From NCBI GenBank assembly GCA_036346355.1, contig CM070591.1, positions 25,342,001-25,406,000 of the forward strand: a stretch of DNA of 64,000 nucleotides. The letters run 5' to 3'. The position numbers and the translations under genes were made by a program. Position 1 is the stretch's first letter. Every line of letters starts with the position of its first letter. The notes beneath the pieces were generated by a model, which did no database searches, was not told where the DNA came from, and was given only the letters and a program-made list of their open reading frames with translations. Source of the stretch: Rhipidocladum racemiflorum. Taxonomy: Eukaryota; Streptophyta; Magnoliopsida; Poales; Poaceae. Positions 32,376 to 45,955 of this stretch are shown here, piece after piece.

Positions 32376-35300
32376 TGTCGGGACCCCGAATTTGCAAATC
32401 CGGACCCTCTGTGTATTCAACACTAGTCCAGGAACGCGCTAGTGCACACAGTCTTAACATCGGTAAATATCACAATCATACCAATCGATATTATCAAAGT
32501 ACTTTATTTAAATAACCAAACTGGTTACTTGACCTTATGGTCAAGTTACAAATGTATGCCTCGTAAGGCGAAACTTATTCAGAGAGAAATAATAGCAGCG
32601 GAAAATCAAATAAACTTCGTGGCGCCATCCAGTATACCACAGCAACCAGTGGGCTCGCATCCCTAAGTAGACGGGTCCTCTTGGAACTCCTCCTCCGAAA
32701 CTGGCGTAGTCTCCTCTTCAACTGGTATTGTGTTGAGGCAAGGGTGAGTACTTGGTACTCAGCAAGTCATGCACAGAATGCAAGCTAATATACTATATGC
32801 ATGGCTTGGTACAAAGGAATAGCTCAAGGTATATTTGCAGTAAACAGCTTTTGACAAGTAATAAAAGTAGATTCGAAAGCGGTAGAAATAAGTAAAGCAT
32901 AAATAACTTTTCAAGAAGTTTAACAAACATTTTTCCCATCCTAAACCACATTTCCATCATCTTCATTGTTAAACCAACCCAACTTTTCAAATCCAAGTTA
33001 TTTTCAGAAAGTCTAACCCTTGACTGTAATTCCCGAGCATTGTCCAGTACCGTGGACTCGGCTATTCAAATAGATTCTACACTCTGCAGAGGTTATGCAC
33101 TTTACCCACAAGATACAGTCAAACACCACAAAGGCGAGTTCAGTAACAAAGCCTTTCTGGAAGCCTCAAACAACACAGTGGTCCTCTCAGGTTCGTGCTC
33201 TACACCATCCCTTCCCTTAGCCAAGGCGAAGTATGGGACCAACACACCGTTAGATGGGTATCGGCCCACGACCACGATACGCTCCCCGCATAATCACACA
33301 AGCGGTGTAATCGACACCCTGAGGCTCCACAAGTGAGTCCTTAGCGACTTAGTCAACTAGGGCCGTCCCATTCCAGCCATGTGGTTGCAAGTATGACCCA
33401 GTTCAAAGGCTTGCAAGGTTAAGTCCTTAGAGTGACCAGGGCAAGACTACCCGAAAAACCAAATCAACATTCCCAATGCCACAACCGCCCACCTGATTAC
33501 TCTTGCCACATGCCCCGATAAATCATTTATCAAACCCCGCTTGATTACCATGCACCACGTGCCATCAACATCACATGATACTTTTCCAAAACAGGTTCTA
33601 TATATCATTAAGTCAATATTAGCATTTGATTATCCAAAATCATGTCATGAGCACGTAGTGTGTCTAAGCAGTATACTACAACGATCTAAACCCATGTTGG
33701 CAATTTAATAATGTCCAACTAGTAAACCACAACTAGGGTGACAAAGGGTCATGGCACATACTTAAGTAATCAAGGTGTCATATAGCAAATTGGTATTTAT
33801 CTAACCCCCATGTTTAAACAAAGTATCTTTCTAATTGAACTAGCATGCAATAGTTTAAATCAAAATAGATTTCGAAATAGGATCAATATGGTCAAAGCAC
33901 AACTTGCCTTCAAAAAGTACTTGCTCTTGGTCTTGAGTTGGATCCTGAGTCAACACATCTCCTTCGAATCCTTCCGGCACTTCAACGTCTACTCGTAAAG
34001 CGTGCAAATAGCAAATACCCAATAAACAATAGGCAAAAACATCCCAAAACTCCAAATAAAATCCATAAACAGAGAGAACATAATTTTCTGGATTTTTAGA
34101 AACTGGAATCGTCAAATTTGGAGTTAAAATGCAAAAGTTATGATTTATTAAAGTTTAAATAATCAATTAAATAATATTACAGAGAAAAACTTTAGTCCAA
34201 AAATTAAATAAAATTCATATTTAGGTAGATCTCAATTTTATACAAATTTAGAAATTTGAATCACTCAAATCGGAGTTGAAACGCAAAAGTTATAAGCGTT
34301 TGAAGTTTGAATCTAAATTTGAAATCATTATTCGAATTAATAAATCATTTTCTTTTTTCGGAAATTAATTATTGCGTCAGCATGGACACGTGGCATCCTG
34401 TGATTGGTCCACAGTAACCTGCTGACGTCAGCACCGAACGGCCTCCATGATGACGTCAGCATGACGTCATCATGCCACGTGGCATGTCCCGGGTGCTGCC
34501 ACGTGTCTCGGTCCATGGACTGAGTCCACGGTGACACCCGGCCCACGGTGGACGCGGCCTACAGCTACAGAGGCTGACACGCGGGTCCCACCCGTCAGTG
34601 GGTCACGTGCACGGTGAGGCTCTCTCGGGCGAGACACTGACATGCGGGCCCCGCATGTCAGTGACACGCAGTCACGCCCAGGCTCGGCGGCCGCACGCGG
34701 GGCCCTACTGTCGCTGACTCAACGCATACGCGCCGGCGGCTACGTGGCATGATCACGGCCGTTCGATCTAGATCGGACGGTCTAGATCTACCCTAAGTTA
34801 ACGCAGTTTCTAGCACGAGGCGATCGTGGGCCGTCGGATCTTGATCCAACGGTCCAGATCCGATCTGGTTTTCCAAAGTCTCGGGGAGACGTGGACTCAC
34901 CGTGATCGTCCGATGAAGATCCAACGGTGCACGGAGCTCGTGGACGGAGATGGAGTCACGGCCAGGGTTCAAATTCCCGGCGAAATCCCGCGAAATTTCG
35001 CCGAAATTTCGGATTTCGGACCCCCCCGAGTTCTATAATCCCGGCGAAATTAAAAAAACCCTAAAAAAATTTAAACGTGCTCAAGACTTATAATTTCGCC
35101 GAAATTTCGGTTAAACGAACCGAAATCTCGGTTTTTTGAACGAAATTTGTCTAAAACGTGACCGGATTTGACCGGATTTGACCGGAGTTTGACCGGATTG
35201 GATTCCTCAAGTCATTTCCTGTGTCCGACCAAAATTTCAAAATTTTTTGACATCGTTTGAACCATTTTCCGTTCAGTTGAATTTTACCGAAATCTCGGTT

Positions 35301-36401
35301 TTTTCGGACGAAATTTCGGTTTTTTGACCGAAATCCCAGAAATTTCGGTTTAAAAAAAAACGGATTTAAATTTTGGTTTTTGAATTCCGTCCGGATTTCG
35401 TCCGAAATAACGAGATCTCGCCGAAAAATCGGATTTCGGTCGACGACGAGATTTGACCTAAAACGAAAATTTGAACCCTGGTCACGGCAGGGCTGGGTTG
35501 CCGGCGCCAGGGAAGATGACCACGGGCTCGGCGCTACGGGCGTTCTCCGGCGTGATCGAGATGTCCCGCAGGTGCGCCTTGTCTTGGGGGTTCCGAACCC
35601 GGGCTTCAACACGGCGGACAAGGGCTATCGGTGCCGGAGAAGACGAGGAAACCGTAGCGGCTCCGTCCAACTTCGGCGAGCAATCGACACGGCTTGGCGG
35701 CGGCTTGAGCTCTATTAGCTAGGGCAACCGGGGCGCATGGGTGAGGGCAACCTCGGGGGCCGGTCCGGGCCTTAAATAGCCCCGGGAGGCGTGCTCAGGG
35801 CGGAGCCCTAATCGGTCACGGCAAGACTTTCGGCGGCGGAGTCCGGCTCGGACTCGGCGGGGAAGACGGCACGAGAACCGTCCACGTGTCCAGATCAGCG
35901 GCCCCGATCGGACCGGCGCGAACGGGTTCGGGTCGGACACGGCTCAACCGGTACGGGCGGATCTCAGCCGTTGGATCTTGATCCAACGGTTGGGATTGAT
36001 TAGGTTTAGGAGTGGGTTCGGTCGAGTCACGTGGCTCGGGTCGGACTCGAACTCGAGTCTGACTCGGGCTCGATCGGATGAACAGTACTTGACCCGAGTT
36101 GATTTTCCAGCGATTTAATATTTAAAATAATTCCCAGTAATTCATTTAATTCATTAAAAATAGCAAAATACTCAGAAAAATTCCAGAAAAATTCTGGAAA
36201 ATATTTTGGATCATTTTGGACTCAAATAAAATATTTCCAACAAAATTTTATTTGCAAAATTAAATTCTTTAATTATTTCAAAATGGAATAAATTCAAATA
36301 AATTCCAAATAAATCCAAATAAATTCCAGAAAATTCCAAAAATTCACCAAAGTGCCAAATCACACATGAATTTAAGAAAAGCAAAATTTTGGGGTGTTAC
36401 A
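32376..36401 (-). repeat. Element D 3' LTR with hAT-like insertion
   Basis: Family LTR (CCCGACA end at 32376, TGTAACACC end at 36401) of 4026 bp; subtracting the 518-bp insertion and its 8-bp duplication leaves 3.50 kb. Contains the hairpin (32745-32761), TGACGTCA sites near 34422-34468, the TTAAATA box (35772-35778) and several CCGTTGGATC-type palindromes. Confidence 0.92.
34955..35488. mobile_element. hAT-like MITE (518 bp) with 8-bp duplications
   Basis: The insertion 34963-35480 has terminal inverted repeats CAGGGTTCAAATT / AATTTGAACCCTG and is flanked by identical GTCACGGC at 34955-34962 and 35481-35488. The same place in the D right LTR (about 44656) lacks the insertion. An 8-bp duplication with CAGGG-type ends is diagnostic of the hAT superfamily. 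No transposase is encoded; the inside is full of CGAAATTTCGG-like palindromic repeats. It is therefore a non-autonomous element that needs a hAT transposase encoded elsewhere. Confidence 0.9.
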
Positions 36402-36418
36402 AACCTCCCCCCCTTAAT
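36402..36418 (-). other. Polypurine tract, element D
   Basis: AAGGGGGGGAGG on the minus strand, directly before the 3' LTR; an identical tract at 45564-45580 belongs to the adjoining copy. Confidence 0.85.
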
Positions 36419-36437
36419 AGAATCTCGTCCCCGAGAT

Positions 36438-39400
36438 TCAGGGCTCACTACAGAATAGGTTTGGAAACTCTTTCTTCAAATCCTCTTCGCGCTCCCAAGT
36501 CGCTTCGCTCTCTGCATGGTTGCTCCACTGAACTCTACAGAAACGGGTTGACTTGTTTCTAGTTTCTCGATCCCTTGTGTCTAGAATCCTCACGGGATGC
36601 TCCTTATAAGTCAAGTCCTCTTGCAACTCAATTGACTCTAGCGGTGTCTGTTCCTCAGGAACTCGGAGACACTTCTTTAACTGGGACACATGGAATACAT
36701 CATGTACTCCTGCTAATGACTGTGGCAACTCCAGCTGATAAGCAACTTCGCCTCTGCGGCTCAAAATCTTAAATGGTCCAACATAACGGGGTGCAAGTTT
36801 CCCTTTGGCATGGAACCTCTTAACTCCCCTGAGAGGCGTAACTCTGAGGTAAACAAAGTCTTCTGGTTCAAAACTCAAGTCTCGGCGACGATTGTCAGCG
36901 TAACTCTTCTGTCGAGATTGGGCTATCTTCAACCTTTCCCTAATCGTGGCAATCTGCTCTTCAGCTTCTTGAAGTATATCAGGTCCGAAGACACGGCGCC
37001 ACGGTCTCATTCCAATTCAATGGCGTCCGACAGGTCGACCATACAAAGGCCTCAAAAGGTGACATCTCAGAACTAACCTGATAACTATTGTTGTAATCGA
37101 ACTCGGCATACGGCAAACTCTTATCCCAAGAGGTAGCATAAGCCAATGCACAAGCTCTCAACATATCCTCCAGACCGTTGACTCTTTCGGTCTGTCCATC
37201 CGTCTGTGGATGATAAGCTGTACTGAAGTTCAAACGGGTTCCCATGGCTTCATGCAACTTATTCCAGAACCTTGAGGTAAATTGGGTACCTCTGTCCGAT
37301 ACAATCCTCTTTGGCACTCCGTGCAAACAGACAATCCTGATCATGTATAATTCTGCTAATTTATCTCCCGAGTAAGTGGTCTTCACGGGGATAAAATGGG
37401 CTACTTTAGTCAAGCGATCCACTATAACCCATATGGAGTCATAACCTCCTTGAGTCTTGACAAGAACCGGTAATGAAATCCATTCCGATTTCCTCCCACT
37501 TCCACTCGTATTTTCAGCGGTGTAGCAATCCTGCTGGTCTCGATGCATTGCCTTGACTCTCTGGCATACGTCGCACAATGCAACATGCTCGGCAACTTCA
37601 CGTTTCATACTCGGCCACCGAATCTCTCCTTCAGATCCCGATACATCTTGGCGCTCTGTGATGAATTGAATACTTAGAGTCATGGGCTTCTTCCAATCGA
37701 TTGCTTTAACTCCTTTTGTTAGGCACACAAATGCGATCCTTCATCCACAACGTGCCCTCGCTCATCCAACTTGAAGTCCTCTCGCCTTGCCTTCCTCCTT
37801 TTTGGACTTAATCCTACGGATCCTGTCATCATCCTTCTGTCCTTCTCGGATCTGGTCCTCTAAGGTAGGCTTTACTTCCAATGCGGCCAAGAATCCGCTA
37901 GGTACAACCTCAATCTTCAACTTTTGAAAATCCTCACATAACTCATCCTGACTTGTGGCTAGCAACGTACTCACGGTATGGCTTTTCCGACTCAGAGCAT
38001 CGGCTACTACATTGGCCTTCCCGGGATGGTAATGGATTCCAACATTGTAGTCCTTGATTAACTCTAACCATCTCCTCTGCCTCATATTCAGATCCGACTG
38101 GGTGAATATGTACTTAAGGCTCTTATGATCCGTATACACTTCACATCTGTTTCCAATCAGATAGTGACGCCATATCTTCAAAGCATGCACTACGGCAGCT
38201 AACTCCAAGTCATGTGTCGGATAATTTTCCTCATGCGGCCTCAACTGCCTTGATGCATAGGCGACGACCTTTCCATTCTGCATCGGACACATCCAAGTCC
38301 TTGGCGCGATGCGTCACAATAAATATCGAAGCTTTGAGCAACATCCGTAGAACTAACATCGTGCCGACGCCAATCGCTTCTTCAGCTCTGAAATCCTTTC
38401 TCACATTCCGCGTCCATGCAAACTTCTTTTCCTTCTTCAAAGCAATTGCGTAAGAGGTTTCGCAATTGTCGAAGCCTTCAATGAAACGGCGATAGTATCC
38501 TGCCATTCCAAGGAAACTCGAATGCTGGTCACAGTCTTCTACGCTCCCAATGTAACACAGCTTCCACTTTGCTTGGATCTACGGCGACTCCTTCTGCAGT
38601 CATTACATGTCCAAGAAACTCCACCTTGTCCTTCCAAAAATCACACTTGCTGAACTTGGCGAAAAGTTGTCGTCCCTCGCCTTTTCCAAAACTCGCCTTA
38701 AGTGTTCGGCATGTTCATCCTCTGTCTTGGAGTAGATTAGGATATCGTCTATGAACACGACGACAAACTTGTCCAAATATTCCATGAACACCTTATTCAT
38801 CATATTCATGAAATAAGTGGCGCATTTGTCAATCCAAAGGACATAATCAGAACTCGTAATGTCCATATCTTGACGAGAATGCAGTCTTGAATATCTTCTC
38901 GATCGGATCTTCAATCGATGGTATCCCGATCTCGAGATCAATCTTGGAGAAAACTCCGCTCCTCTTAATCGATCAAACAAATCATCAATCCTGGTAGCGG
39001 ATACTTATTCTTCACGGTGACCTCATTGAGTGCACGGTAGTCAATGCACATCCTGAAACTCCCGTCCTTTTTCTTGACAAACAAAACTGGTGCTCCCCAC
39101 GGCGACGAACTTGGTCTGATAAAGCCTTTCTCCATTAACTCTTCCAATTGTTTCTTCATCTCTACCAACTCCTCGGTAGACATCCGATAGGTCTCTTTGC
39201 TATTGGTCTTGTGCAGGTACAAGCTCTATCACAAACTCTATGTCCCTGTCTCAAGGCATACCGTAGATCCTCGGGAAAAACATCGGGTACTCATTCACTA
39301 CTTGGGACATCCTCTATGCCGATTGCCTTGGTACTGTTAACCATCAACTGTCCATCTCTAATCAGCAGTGGCTTGAAATTCCACTTTCTTCCCACACTGC

Positions 39401-40863
39401 TCTCAATCGAGATAGTCCTTCGCCCACAATCCAATACGGCCTTGTGCTTGGATAACCAATCCATTCCCAATATAACATCTAAGGTCTGGGTCTCCAAAAT
39501 TATAAGGTTTGCTAGGAACTCTATTCCATCTATTAGTATTCTCACCGGAACATCCTACTTCCGCTCGGAGTTCGGAACTGTGGGTTTGAACTAAAAGCAT
39601 GCACTTAAGTCTTGCAATCCTTAAATCATTTCTAGTAGCAAAGCCTTGCGAAACAAACGAATGCGAAGCTCGAGTCAAACAAAATCATTGCAGGTGTATC
39701 GAAAGTTAACAAGTAACTTACCCAAGACGACGTCAGTAGCATTTTGCAAAGCATCTGCGATGACATGGTTGACTCGGCCTCTCACCACTGGCAGGGTGTG
39801 GCTCACAGTCTTTGGCGTCCTAGCTGAGGTGGTTCCTAGGTTGAAGCGAATCAGTCACTCTGCTGTCTTCTTTGGACAAGCTGTTGGCAAAGTGTCTGGC
39901 TCGTTGCGAATTGTAGCAGCGTCTCACTGCTCTTCTTGCCGATTGCACGGAGTAAGCGTTTCTAAGCGGGGCTGGGGTCCGTAGTTTTGATTGACAGGTC
40001 TTGGTGCTGGTGATGGTGTCCTTGTCGCACTCGTGGTTGGAATCAAGAATTGATTTGGTGCAACTCTCAAGCGCCGCTATGCGTTCCTGGCGTGATCCTT
40101 GCTGTTGCATCCTGCGCTTCTGTTCTCATCCAGTTCCTTGCGCTTGTCCTCAAGAATAAGTGCCTTATTCACCAACTCTTGGAAATCTGGAAAGGTGTGG
40201 GTGATCAACCCAACTTGCAATCCCGAGTTAAGTCCCTTCATAAAACGAGACTGCGGATTTATCCGTCGCTACATCCTCAGTGCGTAGCGTGCTAGCTGTG
40301 TGAACTTGTTCAGGTAGTCGGCCAATGGATGATTAAATTGCTTCAGTGCTCTGAACTACTCATTCTAAAGGTCCATGATTCCTTCAGTCACTTGATACTG
40401 TAGGAATGAAGCTGTGAACTCTTACCAAGTGATATCTTGAGGGTTCTCTGCGTGGCACGAAGTTCTCCCACCATTCGGCCAATGTTTCCTTCCAACCGAT
40501 GAGAAGCGTAAAGTACCTTCTCATTCGCTATGCATTGAGCTATGTGTAGCTTCCTCTCAATTGATCTTAACCAATCATCGGCCTCCAATGGATTGGCATT
40601 CCCAGAGAAAGTGGGTGGGTGAGTCCTCATGAACTCCGACAGCCTTGTATTCTCAAGCGTGGTCCCCGATTAACTTGATTAGCGATGGCCTGAGCAAAGG
40701 ACGTGCTGCATTTGTTGCATCATAGCATGCATCAATCGAGTCTGAGCAGCAAGAAAAGCTCCAAATTCTGCATATCCAAGGCGGGGCCTGGTGCTCCATC
40801 ATTGGGGTTTTCTTTGGCGAGATCCACTCCCATTGCTTCCAAAGTTTCCACGGTGTTCACCAT
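36438..40863 (-). pseudogene. gag-pol: Element D gag-pol (many frameshifts)
   Basis: Gag starts at 40863 with MVNT, as in A. Readable pieces in order are gag core (40388-40630), protease and linker (39291-39678), reverse transcriptase with FIDD (about 38735-38765), RNase H (37762-38292), integrase with the SDRGTQF motif (within 36979-37728), and C-terminal integrase plus chromodomain (36438-37010). The frame changes at least ten times. By comparison with B, many changes lie at CTG/CAG/CCG sites, for example CTCTGATG read as CTCGATG near 37538 and AATCAGTTG read as AATCGATTG near 37697. Whether this copy is truly dead cannot be decided from the sequence alone. Confidence 0.85.
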
Positions 40864-41137
40864 CTGGTCGATTTGCTCTAGGTTTAGAGATGAGAGGGAA
40901 ACAAGAATAGACAAGTAATATGGAACTTATGCGGGCGAAAGGGGTAACTTTAAGGTCCATCTTTATTATTAATAACTTGGTATGGTGCTTACAATGCCTA
41001 AGGGCCTTGCAACACATAATGCACACTCAAAGAAACAAAGCAAATCCAAATCGAACTAACTCGAGTCTAACGCCTCTGAGGTGACTCTTTATTCTATGAC
41101 TCGACTCGGCGAAGGAGTCTCACTATAGAACCTATGC

Positions 41138-41852
41138 TCACTCATCGAGAAAACCTCCACGGCCTGGGTACGGTGCTTTGTGGCATAGGCGCTAACGATT
41201 GCCATGTCCAAAGAATCGTGTCCTCTATGGTAGTCGAAGAAGCGATGTCCTCATCGAGATCGACTCCTCTGGATCTCGCTCGTGTAGCTCAATCTTGGCT
41301 CACGGAGTGCAGTCCGTACAAAGTCATCTCCAACTCGTCAATCCTTCGTAGAAGGTGTGCCACATACTCTTGAGCTTCCCGCCATCTGTTCTTCTCTGTC
41401 GTGATCTCCTTGCGGGCCTTCTGTAGCTCCTTGCTTGTATTATCTAGTACATCCTCCTGGGCGACGACAAATCGTGCCAGTGTAACCGTGGCATCCTCAT
41501 CCTGAATCTCCTTCGGTCGAAGGTTATCGCTGCGCGGATGGTAACGGAACACCGCATCTCCAACTCTCTGGCGTAGATACGGGTAATGTGCCGCATTGCG
41601 CGCGTCGTGATACTTCTTGGATACCCATCTGCATTGTAGATCTCCTGGCGGTCAAAGGTATCGAGCGATTGCCTGGGCCCTTTTCCTAGCAGTACCTCAA
41701 TCTTCACGTCACAAGCCTTGATCAATCCCGCTTGTCCGATCACTTCCACTTGGTATTGGGGCTTCTCAAAATCTCCGAGAGTCCGTAGCATATGCCAAAG
41801 TTCCGCGGCGTGACCAACTCCCGAGATCAACGTAGTTGAACTCTTCCTCCAT
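41138..41852 (-). pseudogene. Element D ORF0 (extra ORF before gag)
   Basis: Homologous to 12991-13703 of A: start MEEEFNYV at 41852, the GHAAELWHMLRTLGDFEKP block (within 41830-41760), a probable coiled coil KELQKARKEITTEKNRW (41430-41370 region), and a stop at 41138. There are several frame changes. It sits between primer site and gag, as in A. The presence of the same ORF with the same ends in two copies supports it as a real family gene; I know no biochemical function. Confidence 0.65.
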
Positions 41853-42053
41853 CTGTCACAAGAGTGCTTTACGTAAGAACTCGGAATTTTTAAATTGTGA
41901 CAAGGTAAGGGAAAATTTCAGCAAGAGACAAGAAAAGAGAGAAGGGGATAAGTCGAGATGTCATTTCTTGTCTTCACAAATTTTTAGCTTTAGAAAATAG
42001 GTTTTATCCTCACTACGACCATTCTAGCTTAGGGTTGAGCCTACAATCAAGTA

Positions 42054-42066
42054 TGGCTCGATACCA
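42054..42066 (-). promoter_or_regulatory. Primer binding site of element D (one base short)
   Basis: The minus strand reads TGGTATCGAGCCA where A has TGGTATCAGAGCCA. The missing base falls in the CAG and follows the general CTG/CAG discrepancy pattern. If real, it would weaken tRNA priming. Confidence 0.8.
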
Positions 42067-42070
42067 CCTC

Positions 42071-45000
42071 TGTCGGGACCCCGAATTTGCAAATCCGACC
42101 CTCTCGTGTATTCAGCACTAGTCCAGAACGCGCTTAGTGCACACAGTCTTAACATCGGTAAATATCACAATCATACCAATCGATATTATCAAAGTACTTT
42201 ATTTAAATAACCAAATCGTTACTTGACCTTATGGTCAAGTTACAAATGTATGCCTCGTAAGGCGAAACTTATTCAGAGAGAAATAATAGCAATGGAAAAT
42301 CAAATAAAGTTTGTGGCGCCATCCAAGATACCACAGGCAATCGATCGGGCTCGCATCCCTAAGTAGACGGGTCCTCTTGGAACTCCTCCTCCGAACCGGC
42401 GTAGTCTCCTCTTCAACTGGTATTGTGTTGAGGCAAGGGTGAGTACTTGGTACTCAGCAAGTCATGCATGTAATGCAAGCTAATATACTATAGGCATGGC
42501 TTGGTACAAAGGAATAGCTCAAGGTATATTTGCGATAAACAGCTTTTGACAAGTAATAAAAGTAGATTCGAAGCGGTAGAAATAAGTAAAGCATAAATAA
42601 CTTTTCAAGAAGTTTAACAAACATTTTTCCCATCCTAAACCACATTTCCATCATCTTCATTGTTAAACCAACCCAACTTTTCAAATCCAAGTTATTTTCG
42701 TAAAATCTAACCCTTGATCAGTAATTCCGAGCATTGTCCGATCACAGTGGACTCGGCTATTCAAATAGATTCTACACTCTGCAGAGGTTATGCACTTTAC
42801 CCACAAGATACAGTCAAACACCACAAAGGCGAGTTCCTCAGTAATAAAGCCTTCGGAAGCCTCAAACAACACAGTGGTCCTCTCCTGGTTCGTGCTCTAC
42901 ACCATCCCTTCCCTTAGCCAAGGCGAAGTATGGGACCAACACACCGTTAGATGGGTATCTGGCCACGACCACGATACGCTCCCCGCACAATCACACAAAC
43001 GGTGTAATCGACACCCTGAGGCTCCACAAGTGAGTCCTTAGCGACTTAGTCAACTAGGGCCGTCCCATTCCACCATGTGGTTGCAAGTATGACCCAGTTC
43101 AAAGGCTTGCAAGGTTAAGTCCTTAGAGTGACCAGGGCAAGACTACCCGAAAAACCAAATCAACATCCCCAATGCCACAACTGCCCACTGATTACTCTTG
43201 CCACATGCCCCGATCGAAATCTGTTTATCAAACCCCGCTTGATTACCATGCACCACGTGCCATCAACATCACATGATACTTTTCCAAAACAGGTTCTATA
43301 TATCATTAAGTCAATATTAGCATTTGATTATCCAAAATCATGTCATGAGCACGTAGCAGTGTCTAAGCAAAGATACTACAACGATCTAAACCCATGTTGG
43401 CAATTTAATAATGTCCAACTAGTAAACCACAACTAGGGTGACAAAGGGTCATGGCACATACTTAAGTAATCAAGGTGTCATATAGCAAATTGGTATTTAT
43501 CTAACCCCCATGTTTAAACAAAGTATCTTTCTAATTGAACTAGCATGCAATAGTTTAAATCAAAATAGATTTCGAAATAGGATCAATATGGTCAAAGCAC
43601 AACTTGCCTTCAAAAAGTACTTGCTCTTGGTCTTGAGTTGGATCCTGAGTCAACACTTCTCCTTCGAATCCTTCCGGCACTTCAACGTCTACTCGTAAAG
43701 CGTGCAAATAGAAAATACCCAATAAACAATAGGCAAAAACATCCCAAAACTCCAAATAAAATCCATAAACAGAGAGAACGTAATTTTCTGGATTTTTAGA
43801 AACTGGAATAAATCAAATTTGGAGTTAAAATGCAAAAGTTATGATTTATTAAAGTTTAAATAATCAATTAAATAATATTACAGAGAAAAACTTTAGTCCA
43901 AAAATTAAATAAAATTCATATTTAGGTAGATCTCAATTTTATACAAATTTAGAAATTTGAATCACTCAAATCGGAGTTGAAACGCAAAAGTTATAAGCGT
44001 TTGAAGTTTGAATCTAAATTTGAAATCATTATTCGAATTAATAAATCATTTTCTTTTTCGGAAATTAATTATTGCGTCAGCATGGACACGTGGCATCCTG
44101 TGATTGGTCCACAGTAACCTGCTGACGTCAGCACCGAACGGCCTCCATGATGACGTCAGCATGACGTCATCATGCCACGTGGCATGTCCCGGGTGCTGCC
44201 ACGTGTCTCGGTCCATGGACTGAGTCCACGGTGACACCCGGCCCACGGTGGACGCGGCCTACAGCTACAGAGGCTGACACGCGGGTCCCACCCGTCAGTG
44301 GGTCACGCGTGCACGGTGAGGTTTCTCGGCGAGACATCGACATGCGGCCCCGCATGTCGGTGACACGCAATCACGCCAGGCTCGGCCGGCCGCACGCGGC
44401 TTTGTCCACGTCGCTGACTCAACGCCGCGGCCTTGGCGGCGGCTACGTGGCATGATCACGGCCGTTCGATCTAGATCGGACGGTCTAGATCTACCCTAAG
44501 TTAACGCAGCTTCTAGCACGAGGCGATCGTGGGCGTCGGATCTTGATCCAACGGTCCGCATCCGATCTGTTTTCCAAAGTCTCGGGAGACGTGGACTCAC
44601 CGTGATCGTCCGATGAAGATCCAACGGTGCACGGAGCTCGTGGACGGAGATGGAGTCACGCAGCAGGCTGGGTTGCGGCGCCAGGAAGATGACCACGGGC
44701 TCGGCGCTACGGGCGTTCTCCGCGTGATCGAGATGTTCCGCAGTGCGCCTTGTCTTGGGGTTCCGAACCCGGCTTCAACACGGCGGACAAGGGCTATCGG
44801 TGCCGGAGAAGACGAGGAAACCGTAGCGGCTCCGTCCAACTCGGCGAGCAATCGGCACGGCTTGGCGGCGGCTTGAGCTCTATTAGCTAGGGCAACCGGG
44901 CGCATGGGTGAGGGCAACCTCGGGGCCGGCCCGGCCTTAAATAGCCTCGGAGGCGTGCTCGAGGCGGAGCCCTAATCGATCACTGGCAAGACTTTCGGCG

Positions 45001-45563
45001 GCGGAGTCCTGGCTCGGACTTCGGGGAAGACGGCACGAGAACCGTCCACGTGTCCAGATCAGCGGCCCCGATCGGACCGGGCGCGAACGGGTTCGGGTCG
45101 GACACGGCTCAACGTGCAGGCGGATCTCGGCCGTTGGATCTTGATCCAACGGTTGGGATTGATTAGGTTTAGGAGTGGGTTCGGTCGAGTCACGTGGCTC
45201 GGTCGGACTCGAACTCGAGTCTGACTCGGGCTCGATCGGATGAACAAGATTTTGACCCGAGTTGATTTTCCAGCGATTTAATATTTAAAATTAGTTCCAA
45301 TAATTCTTTTAATTCATTAAATATAGCAAAAGACTCATAAAAATTCCAGAAAAATTCTGGAAAATATTTTGGAACATTTTGGACTCAAATAAAATATTTC
45401 CAACAAAATTTTATTTGCAAAATTAAATTCTTTAATTATTTCAAAATGGAATAAATTCAAATAAATTCCAAATAAATCCAAATAAATTCCAGAAAATTCC
45501 AAAATTCACCAAAGTGCCAAATCACACATGAATTTAAGAAAAGCAAAATTTTGGGGTGTTACA
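42071..45563 (-). repeat. Element D 5' LTR / 3' LTR of adjoining copy (3.49 kb)
   Basis: Full family LTR without the hAT-like insertion. It contains the hairpin (42440-42456) and TTAAATA box (44937-44943). It is followed on the right by a purine tract and pol 3' end, so it is both the 5' LTR of D and the 3' LTR of a second, truncated internal region. Confidence 0.92.
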
Positions 45564-45955
45564 AACCTCCCCCCCTTAATAGAATCTCGTCCCCGAGATT
45601 CAGGGCTCACTACAGAATAGGTTTGGAAACTCTTTCTTCAAATCCTCTTCGCGCTCCCAAGTCGCTTCGCTCTCTGCATGGTTGCTCCACTGAACTCTAC
45701 AGAAACGGGTTGACTTGTTTCTAGTTTCTCGATCCCTTGTGTCTAGAATCCTCACGGGATGCTCCTTATAAGTCAAGTCCTCTTGCAACTCAATTGACTC
45801 TAGCGGTGTCTGTTCCTCAGGAACTCGGAGACACTTCTTTAACTGGGACACATGGAATACATCATGTACTCCTGCTAATGACTGTGGCAACTCCAGCTGA
45901 TAAGCAACTTCGCCTCTGTGGCTCAAAATCTTAAATGGTCCAACATAACGGGGTC
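45564..45955 (-). pseudogene. pol 3'-end fragment of an adjoining Tekay copy (chromodomain part)
   Basis: Nearly identical to 36402-36795: purine tract, then the last 108 codons of pol (stop at 45600) with the segment from HDVFHVSQLKKCLRV through the chromodomain (RETRNKSTRFCRVQW to EFPNLF). It breaks at 45955 and is joined to inverted LARD sequence. It is the remains of a second internal region sharing an LTR with D. Confidence 0.85.

Larger units (their letters stand above)
32376..45563 (-). mobile_element. Element D: Tekay-type Ty3/gypsy element with both LTRs
   Basis: On the minus strand the order is 5' LTR (45563-42071), primer site, ORF0, gag-pol, purine tract, 3' LTR (36401-32376). 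The left LTR is 526 bp longer because of a hAT-like insertion. Family, termini and gene order match A. To the right the sequence does not leave the element: it continues into the internal 3' end of another copy (45564-45955), so the right LTR is shared by two internal regions and normal target-site duplications are not seen (CATCG on the left). Confidence 0.9.
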
